A stretch of 64,000 nt of DNA from Pelagibacteraceae bacterium AG-325-E13 (lineage in GTDB: Bacteria > Pseudomonadota > Alphaproteobacteria > Pelagibacterales > Pelagibacteraceae), in NCBI GenBank assembly GCA_003282965.1, contig QBYF01000002.1:58015-122014 (forward strand), read 5' to 3'. Positions 39,997 to 49,449 of this stretch are shown piece after piece; the stretch's first letter is position 1; each line of letters begins with the position of its first letter. A program made the position numbers and the translations under genes. A model generated the notes under the pieces. The model searched no databases, was not told where the DNA came from, and saw nothing but the letters and a program-made list of their open reading frames with translations.

Positions 39997-40893
39997 TTGC
40001 AAATGTCAAAAATTAAAAAAAATATTTTGGTTACAGGTGGAGCAGGATTTGTTGGGACAAACTTAATAAACTTTCTTCTTAAAAAAACAAAATTTAATAT
40101 AGTAAGTTTAGACAATTATTCATCAGGTGCTAAAAAAAATCATATCAAAAATAGAAGAGTAAAATATGTAAAAGGTCATACCAAAAATATTGTAAATTTA
40201 ATAAAACATCCTAAAACAATTCATTCTGTTTTTCATTTTGGTGAATTTGCTAGAATTTATCAAAGCTTTTTAAAAATGAAAGAATGTGTTGACTCAAATT
40301 TTGTTGGTTCCACCGCTGTATTTAATTTTTGTTTAAATAATAATATCAAACTTATTTATTCTGCGACATCAGCTTCATTAGGCAACAAAGGTAGAGACGA
40401 AAATTTGTCTCCCTATGCTTTTAGCAAAGCAAAAAATCTTGAAATTCTAGAAAATTTTAAAAGATATTTTAATTTTAAATATGAAATTATATATTTTTAT
40501 AATGTTTATGGACCTTTTCACATATCTAAGGGCAGTATGGCTACTGTAATTGGAATTTTTGAAGATCAATATTTGAGCAAAAAACCTTTAACAGTAGTTA
40601 ATCCAGGTACACAAACTAGAAGATTCACACATATTGAAGATACAGTGGAAATTTGTTATTTGGCCTGGAAAAAAGGATTGAATAGACATTACATAATTAC
40701 AAATAAAAAAACATACTCCATTAAAGAAATTGCTAAAATGTTTAAATCCAAAATTATTTACTTACCTAAAAGAAGTGGGGAAAGGTACTCTTCCGCATTA
40801 GTAAATAAAAATTTATCTAATAAAATTTACACTTTTTTTGGAAAAAAAAATATAAAAAATTATATTAATGATTTTATTAAGCAGCATTCTTAA
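39997..40893 (+). CDS. NAD-dependent epimerase/dehydratase
   Basis: LVTGGAGFVGTNLINFLL; VYGPFHISKGSMATVIGIF; TRRFTHIEDTV. Confidence 0.85.
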   Translation: MQMSKIKKNILVTGGAGFVGTNLINFLLKKTKFNIVSLDNYSSGAKKNHIKNRRVKYVKGHTKNIVNLIKHPKTIHSVFHFGEFARIYQSFLKMKECVDSNFVGSTAVFNFCLNNNIKLIYSATSASLGNKGRDENLSPYAFSKAKNLEILENFKRYFNFKYEIIYFYNVYGPFHISKGSMATVIGIFEDQYLSKKPLTVVNPGTQTRRFTHIEDTVEICYLAWKKGLNRHYIITNKKTYSIKEIAKMFKSKIIYLPKRSGERYSSALVNKNLSNKIYTFFGKKNIKNYINDFIKQHS

Positions 40894-41429
40894 TGACCGG
40901 GAAATTCTATTAAACAATTGGTATTATAACCTTTTTTTTTAAGAAGATTATTTCCTGGCAAATCAAATAGGTTTATAACAAATATAAATCCCGCAACTGT
41001 ACCACCAGAGATTTCTATCAATTTAGCTGCAGCTTCAGCAGTTCCACCTGTAGCAATTAAATCATCTATAACAAGAACTTTTTCTCCCCTTTCAATGGAA
41101 TCTTTATGAACCTCTATAGTGGCTTCTCCATATTCGAGTTTAAAATCTACGGAATGAGTTTCTGCTGGTAGCTTGTTTTTTTTTCTTAGTAAAATAAATG
41201 GTTTATTCAAAGCATATGATACAGTTGATGCGAATACAAAACCTCTTGACTCAATTGCTGAAACTTTATCGAATTCAATTTTTTTCGATAATTCAATAAT
41301 TTTATCATTTGTGAATTTAAAAGCTTGAGGATTTTTAATTAAAGTAGTGATATCTCGAAATAAAATACCTTTTTTAGGATAGTCTGGAATTGATCTGATA
41401 TGCTTTTTTAAATCCATATTTAACTTCAA
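40890..41429 (-). CDS. apt: Adenine phosphoribosyltransferase
   Basis: IRSIPDYPKKGILFRDITTLI; VLVIDDLIATGGTAEAAAKLIE. Confidence 0.95.
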   Translation of the reverse strand: MKLNMDLKKHIRSIPDYPKKGILFRDITTLIKNPQAFKFTNDKIIELSKKIEFDKVSAIESRGFVFASTVSYALNKPFILLRKKNKLPAETHSVDFKLEYGEATIEVHKDSIERGEKVLVIDDLIATGGTAEAAAKLIEISGGTVAGFIFVINLFDLPGNNLLKKKGYNTNCLIEFPGH

Positions 41430-41457
41430 GTTTTAGCAAAAAAGCATTAATAATTAA

Positions 41458-42336
41458 ATGATGAAAAAAAGAAAACTTGGGATAATTGGTGGTAGCGGTC
41501 TTTACAAAATGGAGGGTTTTGAAACAACCAAATGGAAAAAAATTAAAACCTCTTGGGGAAATCCATCAGATGAAATTTTAATTGCAAAATTAGGAAAAGA
41601 AGAAATTTGTTTTATACCAAGACATTCTAGAGGCCATACGATTAATCCAACAAATATTAATTTTAGAGCAAATATTGATGCAATGAAACAATTGGGAGTA
41701 ACCGACATTATTTCTGTATCTGCAGTAGGCTCTTTAAAGGAAAATTTAAATCCTGGAAAATTTGTAATTGTTGATCAATTTATTGATAGAACTTTTTCAA
41801 GAATAAAAACTTTTTTTGATGAGGAGGTTGTGGCTCATGTGTCAATGGCGAAACCAACTAGCCCAAGTCTATCTGATTGTTGTGAGTTAGTTTTAAAAAA
41901 ATTAAATATAGAATTTCAAAAGGGTGGAACTTATGTAGTAATGGAAGGACCTCAGTTTTCTACTTTAGCAGAGTCAAACCTTTATAGGGTTTGGGGGGCA
42001 GATGTTATAGGAATGACTAATATGCCTGAAGCTAAATTAGCTAGGGAAGCAGAAATAAGATATTGCACTGTAGCTATGGTAACTGATTATGATTGTTGGC
42101 ATCCGGACCATGAAGAAGTTGATGTTTCTATGGTAATTCAAACTTTACAAAAAAATGCTTCTAACGCTCAAAACATGATTAAAGAAATTATCAAAACATT
42201 TAAAAATTTTTCTCCTGATAAAGATCCTGCTAATGATTGTTTAGATGTAGCAATTATTACCGATCCAAAAAAAAGAACAAAAAAAACAATAAAAAAATTA
42301 AAATACATTGCAGGAAGAGTTTTAAATAAAAAATAA
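41458..42336 (+). CDS. mtnP: S-methyl-5'-thioadenosine phosphorylase
   Basis: LGIIGGSGLYKMEGFE, RHSRGHTINPTNINFRANI, VVMEGPQFSTLAESNLYRVWGADVIGMT. Confidence 0.95.
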   Translation: MMKKRKLGIIGGSGLYKMEGFETTKWKKIKTSWGNPSDEILIAKLGKEEICFIPRHSRGHTINPTNINFRANIDAMKQLGVTDIISVSAVGSLKENLNPGKFVIVDQFIDRTFSRIKTFFDEEVVAHVSMAKPTSPSLSDCCELVLKKLNIEFQKGGTYVVMEGPQFSTLAESNLYRVWGADVIGMTNMPEAKLAREAEIRYCTVAMVTDYDCWHPDHEEVDVSMVIQTLQKNASNAQNMIKEIIKTFKNFSPDKDPANDCLDVAIITDPKKRTKKTIKKLKYIAGRVLNKK

Positions 42337-43406
42337 TGAAAATTAATGGTAAAACTTACAGAACGATTTGGTTTGAGAATAATATAGTAAAAATAATAGA
42401 TCAAACAAAGCTTCCTCATCAATTTGTCATTAAGAATTTAAAAACTGTAAAGGACTCAATAAATGCAATAAAAACGATGGAGGTCAGAGGAGCTCCATTG
42501 ATAGGAGCGACCGCTGCTTATGGATTGGTTTTATCTATTCTCGAAAAAAATGATCTATCTTTTTTAAAAAGATCTAGTGAAGAATTAATACAAGCTAGAC
42601 CTACAGCCATTAATTTAAAGTGGGCAGTAGACAGAATGATGAAAAAATTATCAGGTATTAATAGTAATGAAAATCTAAAAATAGCTCTAGATGAAGCAAA
42701 AACGATTGTAGAGGAAGACGTTACCTTTTGTAAAAATATAGGTTTAAATGGTCTCGAAATAATTGAAGAAATATCAAATAAAAAAAAAGATACTGTAAAC
42801 ATATTAACTCATTGCAACGCTGGATGGCTTGCTACGATCGATTGGGGTACAGCCACTTCTCCGATTTACCATGCATATCAAAAAGGAATTAAAGTACATG
42901 TTTGGGTTGATGAGACAAGACCACGAAACCAAGGCGCTAACTTAACTTCATATGAATTAAATGAAGAGGGGATTCCAAACACTGTAATAACTGATAATGC
43001 GGGCGGTATTTTAATGCAAAGAGGGCAAGTAGATATGTGTATTGTTGGAACCGACAGAACTTTGTCTAATGGAGATGTTTGTAATAAAATCGGAACTTAC
43101 CTGAAGGCTTTATCTGCAAAAGATAATAATGTTCCTTTTTATGTAGCCTTACCGAGTTCAACAATTGATTGGAAAATCAAAGACCACAATCAAATTCCAA
43201 TCGAAGAAAGGAATTCAGAAGAACTGTCGCATGTTGAGGGCATTGATGAAAATAATGAAATGAAAAAGGTGAGAATTTACCCACAGAAAAGCAAGTCATT
43301 AAATCTAGCCTTTGATGTAACACCTGCTAAACTGGTGTCAGGTTTAATTACAGAAAAAGGAATTTGTGAAGCTTCGGAAAAAGGACTGAAGGATTTATTT
43401 AAGTGA
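42336..43406 (+). CDS. mtnA: S-methyl-5-thioribose-1-phosphate isomerase
   Basis: MEVRGAPLIGATAAYGL, HCNAGWLATIDWGTATSPIYHA, DETRPRNQGANLTSYEL, GTDRTLSNGDVCNKIGTY. Confidence 0.96.
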   Translation: MKINGKTYRTIWFENNIVKIIDQTKLPHQFVIKNLKTVKDSINAIKTMEVRGAPLIGATAAYGLVLSILEKNDLSFLKRSSEELIQARPTAINLKWAVDRMMKKLSGINSNENLKIALDEAKTIVEEDVTFCKNIGLNGLEIIEEISNKKKDTVNILTHCNAGWLATIDWGTATSPIYHAYQKGIKVHVWVDETRPRNQGANLTSYELNEEGIPNTVITDNAGGILMQRGQVDMCIVGTDRTLSNGDVCNKIGTYLKALSAKDNNVPFYVALPSSTIDWKIKDHNQIPIEERNSEELSHVEGIDENNEMKKVRIYPQKSKSLNLAFDVTPAKLVSGLITEKGICEASEKGLKDLFK

Positions 43407-44047
43407 GTAAATTAAAAGTCGAAGTAATAAAATATTCAAAAAAATTAAATATTACAAATTTATCAGCTTTAAGATCTGGTAATATTTCTGCGAGGGCAAA
43501 ACAAAAGGGAGTCGAAGGTTTTTATATCACTCCATCTGGAAGAAAGTACTCATCTTTAAAACCCAAAGATATTGTATTTGTATCCCTCAAAGGTAAATAT
43601 GATAAGAAAAAGGATAAGCCATCATCGGAATGGAGATTCCATCAAGATATTTATGTGAATAAAAAAGAAGCTAAAGCAATAGTTCATACACATTCTACTT
43701 GCGCGACTGCAGTTTCTACTCATCAAAAAAATATCCCAGCATTTCACTATATGGTTGCAGTAGCAGGAGGTGAGGATATTAAGTGCACTAAATACGCAAC
43801 TTTTGGAACAAAAAATCTCTCAAGAAATATTATTAAAGCTCTTAAAAATAGATCAGCATGTTTGATAGCTAATCATGGTCAAGTAGCTTTTGGGGACAAC
43901 TTAGAAAAAGCTTATGAGCTGGCTCAAGAGATCGAAAATATTTGCCATCAATATATAAATGCCCTAAGAATTGGAATACCTAAGATTCTTTCAACAAAAG
44001 AAATGAAAATAGTTTTAGGTAAATTTAAAAATTATAAAAAAGGATAG
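43403..44047 (+). CDS. Class II aldolase/adducin family protein; MtnB or methylthioribulose-1-P aldolase (Ald2-like)
   Basis: SALRSGNISARAKQ, AIVHTHSTCATAVS, IANHGQVAFG; GTG start overlapping mtnA stop. Confidence 0.82.
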   Translation: MSKLKVEVIKYSKKLNITNLSALRSGNISARAKQKGVEGFYITPSGRKYSSLKPKDIVFVSLKGKYDKKKDKPSSEWRFHQDIYVNKKEAKAIVHTHSTCATAVSTHQKNIPAFHYMVAVAGGEDIKCTKYATFGTKNLSRNIIKALKNRSACLIANHGQVAFGDNLEKAYELAQEIENICHQYINALRIGIPKILSTKEMKIVLGKFKNYKKG

Positions 44048-44053
44048 TTTTTA

Positions 44054-45094
44054 ATGATTAAAGTAGGTGAGCACATAACTATAGATTTCTTAGGTGTTAA
44101 AAAAGATTATTCACCAGAGTTTTACGAAAAAGTAATTTATAAAATTGCTAAAGCTGCGAAAGTCGAAATTTTAAATGTTTCTTCTCACAAATTTGAACCC
44201 CAAGGCTTTACATTAGTAGCTTTATTAGCAGAAAGTCACTTTAGCTTTCACACATTTCCAGAAAGAAGTGTAATTAGTTTTGATTTCTTTACATGTGGTA
44301 AAGTTAATCCAAAAGTCGCCCTTAAAATACTTAGAAAAGAAATCGATCACACTAGAGTAGTTACTCATGCATTTGATAGAAGTAGCGTAGGTTTATATGA
44401 TGATATTTATAGTACTCCTGGTCAAAAGAAATTTTATGTTGTTAAAGATGTTTTAGAAAAATTTACTTCCAAAGTAGGTCAGTTTGTAGAAATAATGGAT
44501 CTAGAGGAATTTGGACATGCTTTATTTATTGATCATGAAATACAAGTCGCTGAAAAAGACGAAAAAATCTATAGCTCAAATTTTTTTAAATCAAGTCACG
44601 ATCTGAGCAAAAAAAATGATAATGTCGCTATTATAGGAGGGGGAGACGGTGGTGTAGCCCGCGCTTGTTTAGAAAATAATTCTAATTATATAGATTGGTT
44701 TGAACTAGATCCTGAAATTGTGGATGTATGTTACCGTCACCTACCTAAAGTTTGCTCTAAAGTAAAAAAAAGTAACAAAGTTAAAACTTTTTGGGGAGAT
44801 GCATTTAAAAGCATTAAAGAAATAGAAGACTCAAAATATGATAAAATTTTTGTAGACTTAAATGATGATCAATATTGCATAGACTTAGCAAGAAAGAATA
44901 TGAAAGGACTTAAAAGAATTCTTAAAAAAGGTGGTATCATTACAGCACAAGTAGGCAGCAAGGATAAAAAACCTAAACAGGTGGAAAATTGGTGCAAAGT
45001 ACTTGATAAAAGTTTTGGAAACGTGAAAGTTTCAGGCGCGTACATACCAAGTTTTGACTGTAATTGGAATTTTGCTTCATCTATAATGAAGTAA
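44054..45094 (+). CDS. speDE: Fused S-adenosylmethionine decarboxylase-spermidine synthase
   Basis: N-term LLAESHFSFHTFPERSVISFDFFTCG (SpeD pyruvoyl-forming region); C-term VAIIGGGDGGVARACLEN ... YDKIFVDLNDD (SpeE). Confidence 0.92.
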   Translation: MIKVGEHITIDFLGVKKDYSPEFYEKVIYKIAKAAKVEILNVSSHKFEPQGFTLVALLAESHFSFHTFPERSVISFDFFTCGKVNPKVALKILRKEIDHTRVVTHAFDRSSVGLYDDIYSTPGQKKFYVVKDVLEKFTSKVGQFVEIMDLEEFGHALFIDHEIQVAEKDEKIYSSNFFKSSHDLSKKNDNVAIIGGGDGGVARACLENNSNYIDWFELDPEIVDVCYRHLPKVCSKVKKSNKVKTFWGDAFKSIKEIEDSKYDKIFVDLNDDQYCIDLARKNMKGLKRILKKGGIITAQVGSKDKKPKQVENWCKVLDKSFGNVKVSGAYIPSFDCNWNFASSIMK

Positions 45095-45891
45095 TGTTTC
45101 GAGTTTCCTGTATTCAGCTTTGTTCAAGTGATAATACTAAACATAACTTAAAAAGAACAAAACAGCTTATAATTAAAGCTGTTAAACAAAAATCTGATTT
45201 TATTTTAACTCCAGAAGTTTCATCTAAAATATCTTTAGATAAAAAAAAACTTTTACAATCCACAACTACCATGGAGAAAGACTCCTACTTAAATGGAATT
45301 AGATATTTAGCTAAAAAATACAAAAAATGGATATTAATTGGTTCACTAATTATTAAAAAAAGTAGAAATAAATTAGTCAACAGATCAATTTTGATTTCTC
45401 CAAAAGGAAAAATAAATTGTTACTATGATAAAATCCATATGTATGATGCAATATTAAGCAAAAAAGAAAAATATTTTGAGTCAAAGCTATTTCAATCGGG
45501 CAATAAAATTAAAATTACCAAATTACCTTGGGGCAAATTAGGTCTTTCAATTTGTTATGATTTAAGATTTCCTGGAATGTATAAAAAGATGTCAAAGAGG
45601 GGAGCAATATTTATAAGTGTTCCTTCTGCGTTCACTGAAACAACAGGCAGGAAACACTGGCATACTCTTTTAAAAGCAAGAGCTATTGAAAATTTTTCAT
45701 ATGTTTTTGCACCAGGTCAAGGCGGCAAACATTGCAATGGTAGAAAAACTTACGGCCATTCATTAATAGTTTCACCAGATGGAAAAATTTTAAAAGAACT
45801 TGGAAAAAAAGAAGGTGTTATAACTACAACAATTAATCCTAAATTAGTAAAAAATCTCAGGAGAACAATTCCAAGTGTAAATTTTGATTAG
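45094..45891 (+). CDS. Carbon-nitrogen hydrolase (nitrilase/omega-amidase family)
   Basis: SIQLCSSDNTKHNLKRT-like start at ATG overlapping speDE stop; ILTPEVSS, YDKIHMYDA, LGLSICYDLRFP. Confidence 0.88.
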   Translation: MFRVSCIQLCSSDNTKHNLKRTKQLIIKAVKQKSDFILTPEVSSKISLDKKKLLQSTTTMEKDSYLNGIRYLAKKYKKWILIGSLIIKKSRNKLVNRSILISPKGKINCYYDKIHMYDAILSKKEKYFESKLFQSGNKIKITKLPWGKLGLSICYDLRFPGMYKKMSKRGAIFISVPSAFTETTGRKHWHTLLKARAIENFSYVFAPGQGGKHCNGRKTYGHSLIVSPDGKILKELGKKEGVITTTINPKLVKNLRRTIPSVNFD

Positions 45892-46283
45892 AAATGAGAT
45901 TTTACTTCTTTAATATTAGAACCTAATATCTCATTTATTTTCAATTTAATCTTAGCTCTTTCATCATTAAATCTATAAACATTTCTTGCTAGTTCAATAA
46001 AAATTTTTCCAAAATCATTATTTTTTTCTGCTGTTCTTTTACCGTCCTCTATATCCCACAGCTTTAAATTGATCTCTTTAAGTTGATCTTTAAAAGTCAG
46101 TATCTTAGATTTTTCTAAAATAAATTTGTCCATAGTATTATTCAATGAATTTAACTCTTTATCTATTTCTTTTAATTTATTTTCATCGGAAATTTTATTT
46201 TTTTTGATTTCTAAAATGGTTATTTTATCAACTAATTCTCCAGCTGAAATTTCTGCCAATATTTTGTCTAATTTTGTATTCAT
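45888..46283 (-). CDS. DUF6165-like hypothetical protein
   Basis: ISAGELVDKITILEIKKNKI ... LKEINLKLWDIEDGKR coiled-coil pattern. Confidence 0.65.
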   Translation of the reverse strand: MNTKLDKILAEISAGELVDKITILEIKKNKISDENKLKEIDKELNSLNNTMDKFILEKSKILTFKDQLKEINLKLWDIEDGKRTAEKNNDFGKIFIELARNVYRFNDERAKIKLKINEILGSNIKEVKSHF

Positions 46284-46331
46284 AATATAATTTTAGTTTA
46301 TACTAATTAATAAATATACTCGGATTTAATA

Positions 46332-47264
46332 ATGTCAAACATATTAATAATAAAACATGGTTCTCTTGGAGATTTAATTCAAGCCAATGGAGCTATTAAA
46401 GATATTAAAGAATTTTATAGTAATAGAAAAGTTTTCTTATTGACCTCTAGACCATATTCACTATTCATGTCTGAGTGCCCATATATAGATGGAGTTATTA
46501 TTGATAAGAAATTACCTCGATGGAATCTATTTTATCTATATAACTTGAAAAAATCATTATCTAAGTATCAATTTTCTAAGGTGTTTGATTTACAAAATTC
46601 TAGGAGAACAAGATTCTACAAAAACTTTATTCTAAAAAATTTAGACTGGTCTTCTTCCTTAACTACTTTAGAGTCGGGGCAAAGTAAAAAAGATTTTGAT
46701 GATTATCCTGTTTTAGATCGCATGGAGTTACAACTTAAAAAAAGTAGTATACCTACTAACAATGTAAAAAATGTAGATTTAAGTTGGGCTTACGAAGATC
46801 TATCAAAAATTATCAAGCAGTATACTAATAGAGACTACATTCTAATCTTTCCATTTTGTTCAAAAAAACATCAAAATAAAAAATGGCCCTTCTTTAAAGA
46901 TTTGATTTCTCAAATGAGAAGAGAATATAAAAATAATTATTCAGTTTTAGTTGCTCCTGGCCCTAATGAACTGACAGAAGCGAAAGAACTGAATGCAAAT
47001 GTAGTTTTGAATGAAGGAAATCCTATAAATATTAAAATGTTAATTTCTTTGATAAAAGGAGCAAAATTTATTGTGTCAAACGACACTGGCCCAGCTCATA
47101 TTGCATCTCATTTAAAAAAAAATGGATTAGTTCTATTTGGAAGCCATACAACAGCTAAAAAAGTAAGTTTAGGAAATGAAAATTTTAAAGCAATAAGTGT
47201 GGAGAAATTATCTAATTTGAAAGTGAACACAGTTATAGGAGAGATTCGAGATAAATTAAATTAG
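46332..47264 (+). CDS. GT9 family glycosyltransferase (heptosyltransferase-like)
   Basis: ILIIKHGSLGDLIQANGAIKDI; IVSNDTGPAHIASHLKKNGLVLFGS. Confidence 0.88.
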   Translation: MSNILIIKHGSLGDLIQANGAIKDIKEFYSNRKVFLLTSRPYSLFMSECPYIDGVIIDKKLPRWNLFYLYNLKKSLSKYQFSKVFDLQNSRRTRFYKNFILKNLDWSSSLTTLESGQSKKDFDDYPVLDRMELQLKKSSIPTNNVKNVDLSWAYEDLSKIIKQYTNRDYILIFPFCSKKHQNKKWPFFKDLISQMRREYKNNYSVLVAPGPNELTEAKELNANVVLNEGNPINIKMLISLIKGAKFIVSNDTGPAHIASHLKKNGLVLFGSHTTAKKVSLGNENFKAISVEKLSNLKVNTVIGEIRDKLN

Positions 47265-48347
47265 CTCAATGTATTTTTTAATAATTTTGTTCCAACTAAA
47301 GTTTTTTGAGAATTCTAAAGCGTTAGCACCTAGTTTTTTATAATTATCATTGTCTAAAATTTTTAATAATGTTTCATAAAGATTATTTAGATCGTTACCA
47401 TCGCAAAGATAACCTGTTTTACCTTCCAGGACTGCGTCTGCTTCACCACCAAACTTTCCAGCAATCGAGGGTTTTCCATAGGATGCAGCTTCAATAAAAG
47501 TAATTCCAAAACCCTCTACAGATTTTTTATAAATAACAGATGGCATTATGAATATATCTGATTTTTCTAGCAAACCTATCTTTTCTTGTTCAGTACTTTT
47601 ATAAATAAATCTTACTTGATCTATTAAGCCAAGTTCCTTACTAAGTTTTTCCAAGTTGCTTTTTTCATCTCCATCTCCAATTGAAACATATTTTAGTTTA
47701 GGAAATTTAGGTAAAAGATTTTTAATAGTCATTAAAACATTTTTATGACTTTTCCTCCCATCTAGTCTTGAAACTGTAATTAGTTTTGGAAAAGCATCTG
47801 TAAAAATATTTTCAGCAAATTTTTTACCTTCTTCATTGACTTGAATAGGATAATTACAGCCAGGATTAATGACTTTGATATTTTTATTTTTATAACCTAA
47901 TTTTGTTGCAAGATTTTTTGTAAAATCTGAATTTGCAATTATAAAATTTGCTTTATTTAAAGCACTAATCATTCTTTTATTTAATGATGACTCAATCGGG
48001 TGATTAATTTCTTTTGAATGTATGAGACAAAAAGATTTTGTTCTATCTAATGTAGAGAGCTCTATATTTTCTAAACTTTTCCAATGATCAAAAAAAACAG
48101 CTCTTATATCATTATCTTTTATAAATTCTTTTACTAGATTAGCTTTTCTATATTTTTTAAAAATTTTAAAACCCGAAATTCTTTGTATATCCAATTTAGA
48201 ATTTAAGTCGTAATTTTCAGAGTTTTCAAAACTGTCAGCAAAAACTTTTACTGGGCCATGATTAAGAAGAGCGTTAGATAAACCTTCCATTAAGTTTTGA
48301 ATTCCACCAACATCAGGAGGAAAATTTCTAGTAGAAATTAAAAACAT
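47256..48347 (-). CDS. GT4 family glycosyltransferase
   Basis: RNFPPDVGGIQNLMEGLS; LITVSRLDGRKSHKNVL; EGFGITFIEAASYGKPSIAG. Confidence 0.9.
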   Translation of the reverse strand: MFLISTRNFPPDVGGIQNLMEGLSNALLNHGPVKVFADSFENSENYDLNSKLDIQRISGFKIFKKYRKANLVKEFIKDNDIRAVFFDHWKSLENIELSTLDRTKSFCLIHSKEINHPIESSLNKRMISALNKANFIIANSDFTKNLATKLGYKNKNIKVINPGCNYPIQVNEEGKKFAENIFTDAFPKLITVSRLDGRKSHKNVLMTIKNLLPKFPKLKYVSIGDGDEKSNLEKLSKELGLIDQVRFIYKSTEQEKIGLLEKSDIFIMPSVIYKKSVEGFGITFIEAASYGKPSIAGKFGGEADAVLEGKTGYLCDGNDLNNLYETLLKILDNDNYKKLGANALEFSKNFSWNKIIKKYIELI

Positions 48348-48904
48348 TATTTAAACCATTTAATATTACAACCCATACTTGGAATTTGTTCTACCGGACC
48401 TTTTTGTGTTTTGGAAATCATTTCCATAGCTCCTTTTAGATCACTATCTCCATCTCTTACGGGCTTTAAATTTTTAAGCTCTCTAATTCTTCCTCTATAT
48501 TGAAGTTCTAGATTTTTATTGTAACCAAAAAAATCAGGTGTACATACAGCTCCATATTTTTTTGCGACTTCTTGTGTTTCATCAATTAAATAATCTAAAT
48601 CTTCAAAATTATTATCTTTTGCAAATTGAATCATATTATCAAAGGAGTCTTCTGGATAATTTTTTGTATCATTTGACATGATAGCAACTGAATTAATTCC
48701 ATCATTTCTTAAATTTTTACAATCCTCAACTAAGTCTTTAATAATAGCTTTAACATACGGACAGTGATTACATATGAACATTATTAAAGTTCCATTTGTT
48801 CCCTTTATATTTTCAAGAGAAACTAATTCATTATTTATAGATTTGAGTTTAAAATCCTCTGCTTTTTTACCGAAGTCGCAGATTGGTGTTTTAGTTAAAG
48901 ACAT
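48347..48904 (-). CDS. Thioredoxin-family redoxin
   Basis: GTNGTLIMFICNHCPYVKAI; AVCTPDFFGYNKNLELQYRGRI. Confidence 0.88.
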   Translation of the reverse strand: MSLTKTPICDFGKKAEDFKLKSINNELVSLENIKGTNGTLIMFICNHCPYVKAIIKDLVEDCKNLRNDGINSVAIMSNDTKNYPEDSFDNMIQFAKDNNFEDLDYLIDETQEVAKKYGAVCTPDFFGYNKNLELQYRGRIRELKNLKPVRDGDSDLKGAMEMISKTQKGPVEQIPSMGCNIKWFK

Positions 48905-48945
48905 AATATATTATAAGAGTTATAAATTAATTATACAGCAATTTT

Positions 48946-49449
48946 ATGATTTACGATTTTGAAGGCAAAACACCTAAACTAGACCCAAACAGTTGGGTTG
49001 CACCAAATGCTGTAGTAATCGGAAACGTAGATTTAAAAAAGGATTCGAATATTTGGTTTAACGTAACGCTTAGAGGCGATGTAGAAACTATTACAATAGG
49101 AGAGGGATCAAATATTCAAGATGGTAGCGTGGTACACACTGATCCTGGTTGTCCAGCTATCATAGGAAAGAATGTTACTGTGGGCCACTTAGTAATGCTT
49201 CATGGATGCGTTATAGAAGATGATTGTTTAATAGGAATTGGTAGCACAATTTTAAATAAAGCTAAGATTGGAAAAAATTCTATTATAGGAGCTAATGCTC
49301 TTGTCACAGAAAATAAAGTAATACCTGAGAGATCTTTAGTTCTTGGAAGCCCAGGAAAAATTGTAAGACAAGTTACAGACGAAGAAATAAAAGGTATTAA
49401 AGAAAATGCTGAACATTATGTTGCAAATTATAAAAAATATAAGAAATAG
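48946..49449 (+). CDS. Gamma-carbonic-anhydrase family protein
   Basis: Hexapeptide repeats; NIWFNVTLRGDVETITIGEGSNIQDGSVVHTD; VTVGHLVMLHGCVI. Confidence 0.92.
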   Translation: MIYDFEGKTPKLDPNSWVAPNAVVIGNVDLKKDSNIWFNVTLRGDVETITIGEGSNIQDGSVVHTDPGCPAIIGKNVTVGHLVMLHGCVIEDDCLIGIGSTILNKAKIGKNSIIGANALVTENKVIPERSLVLGSPGKIVRQVTDEEIKGIKENAEHYVANYKKYKK

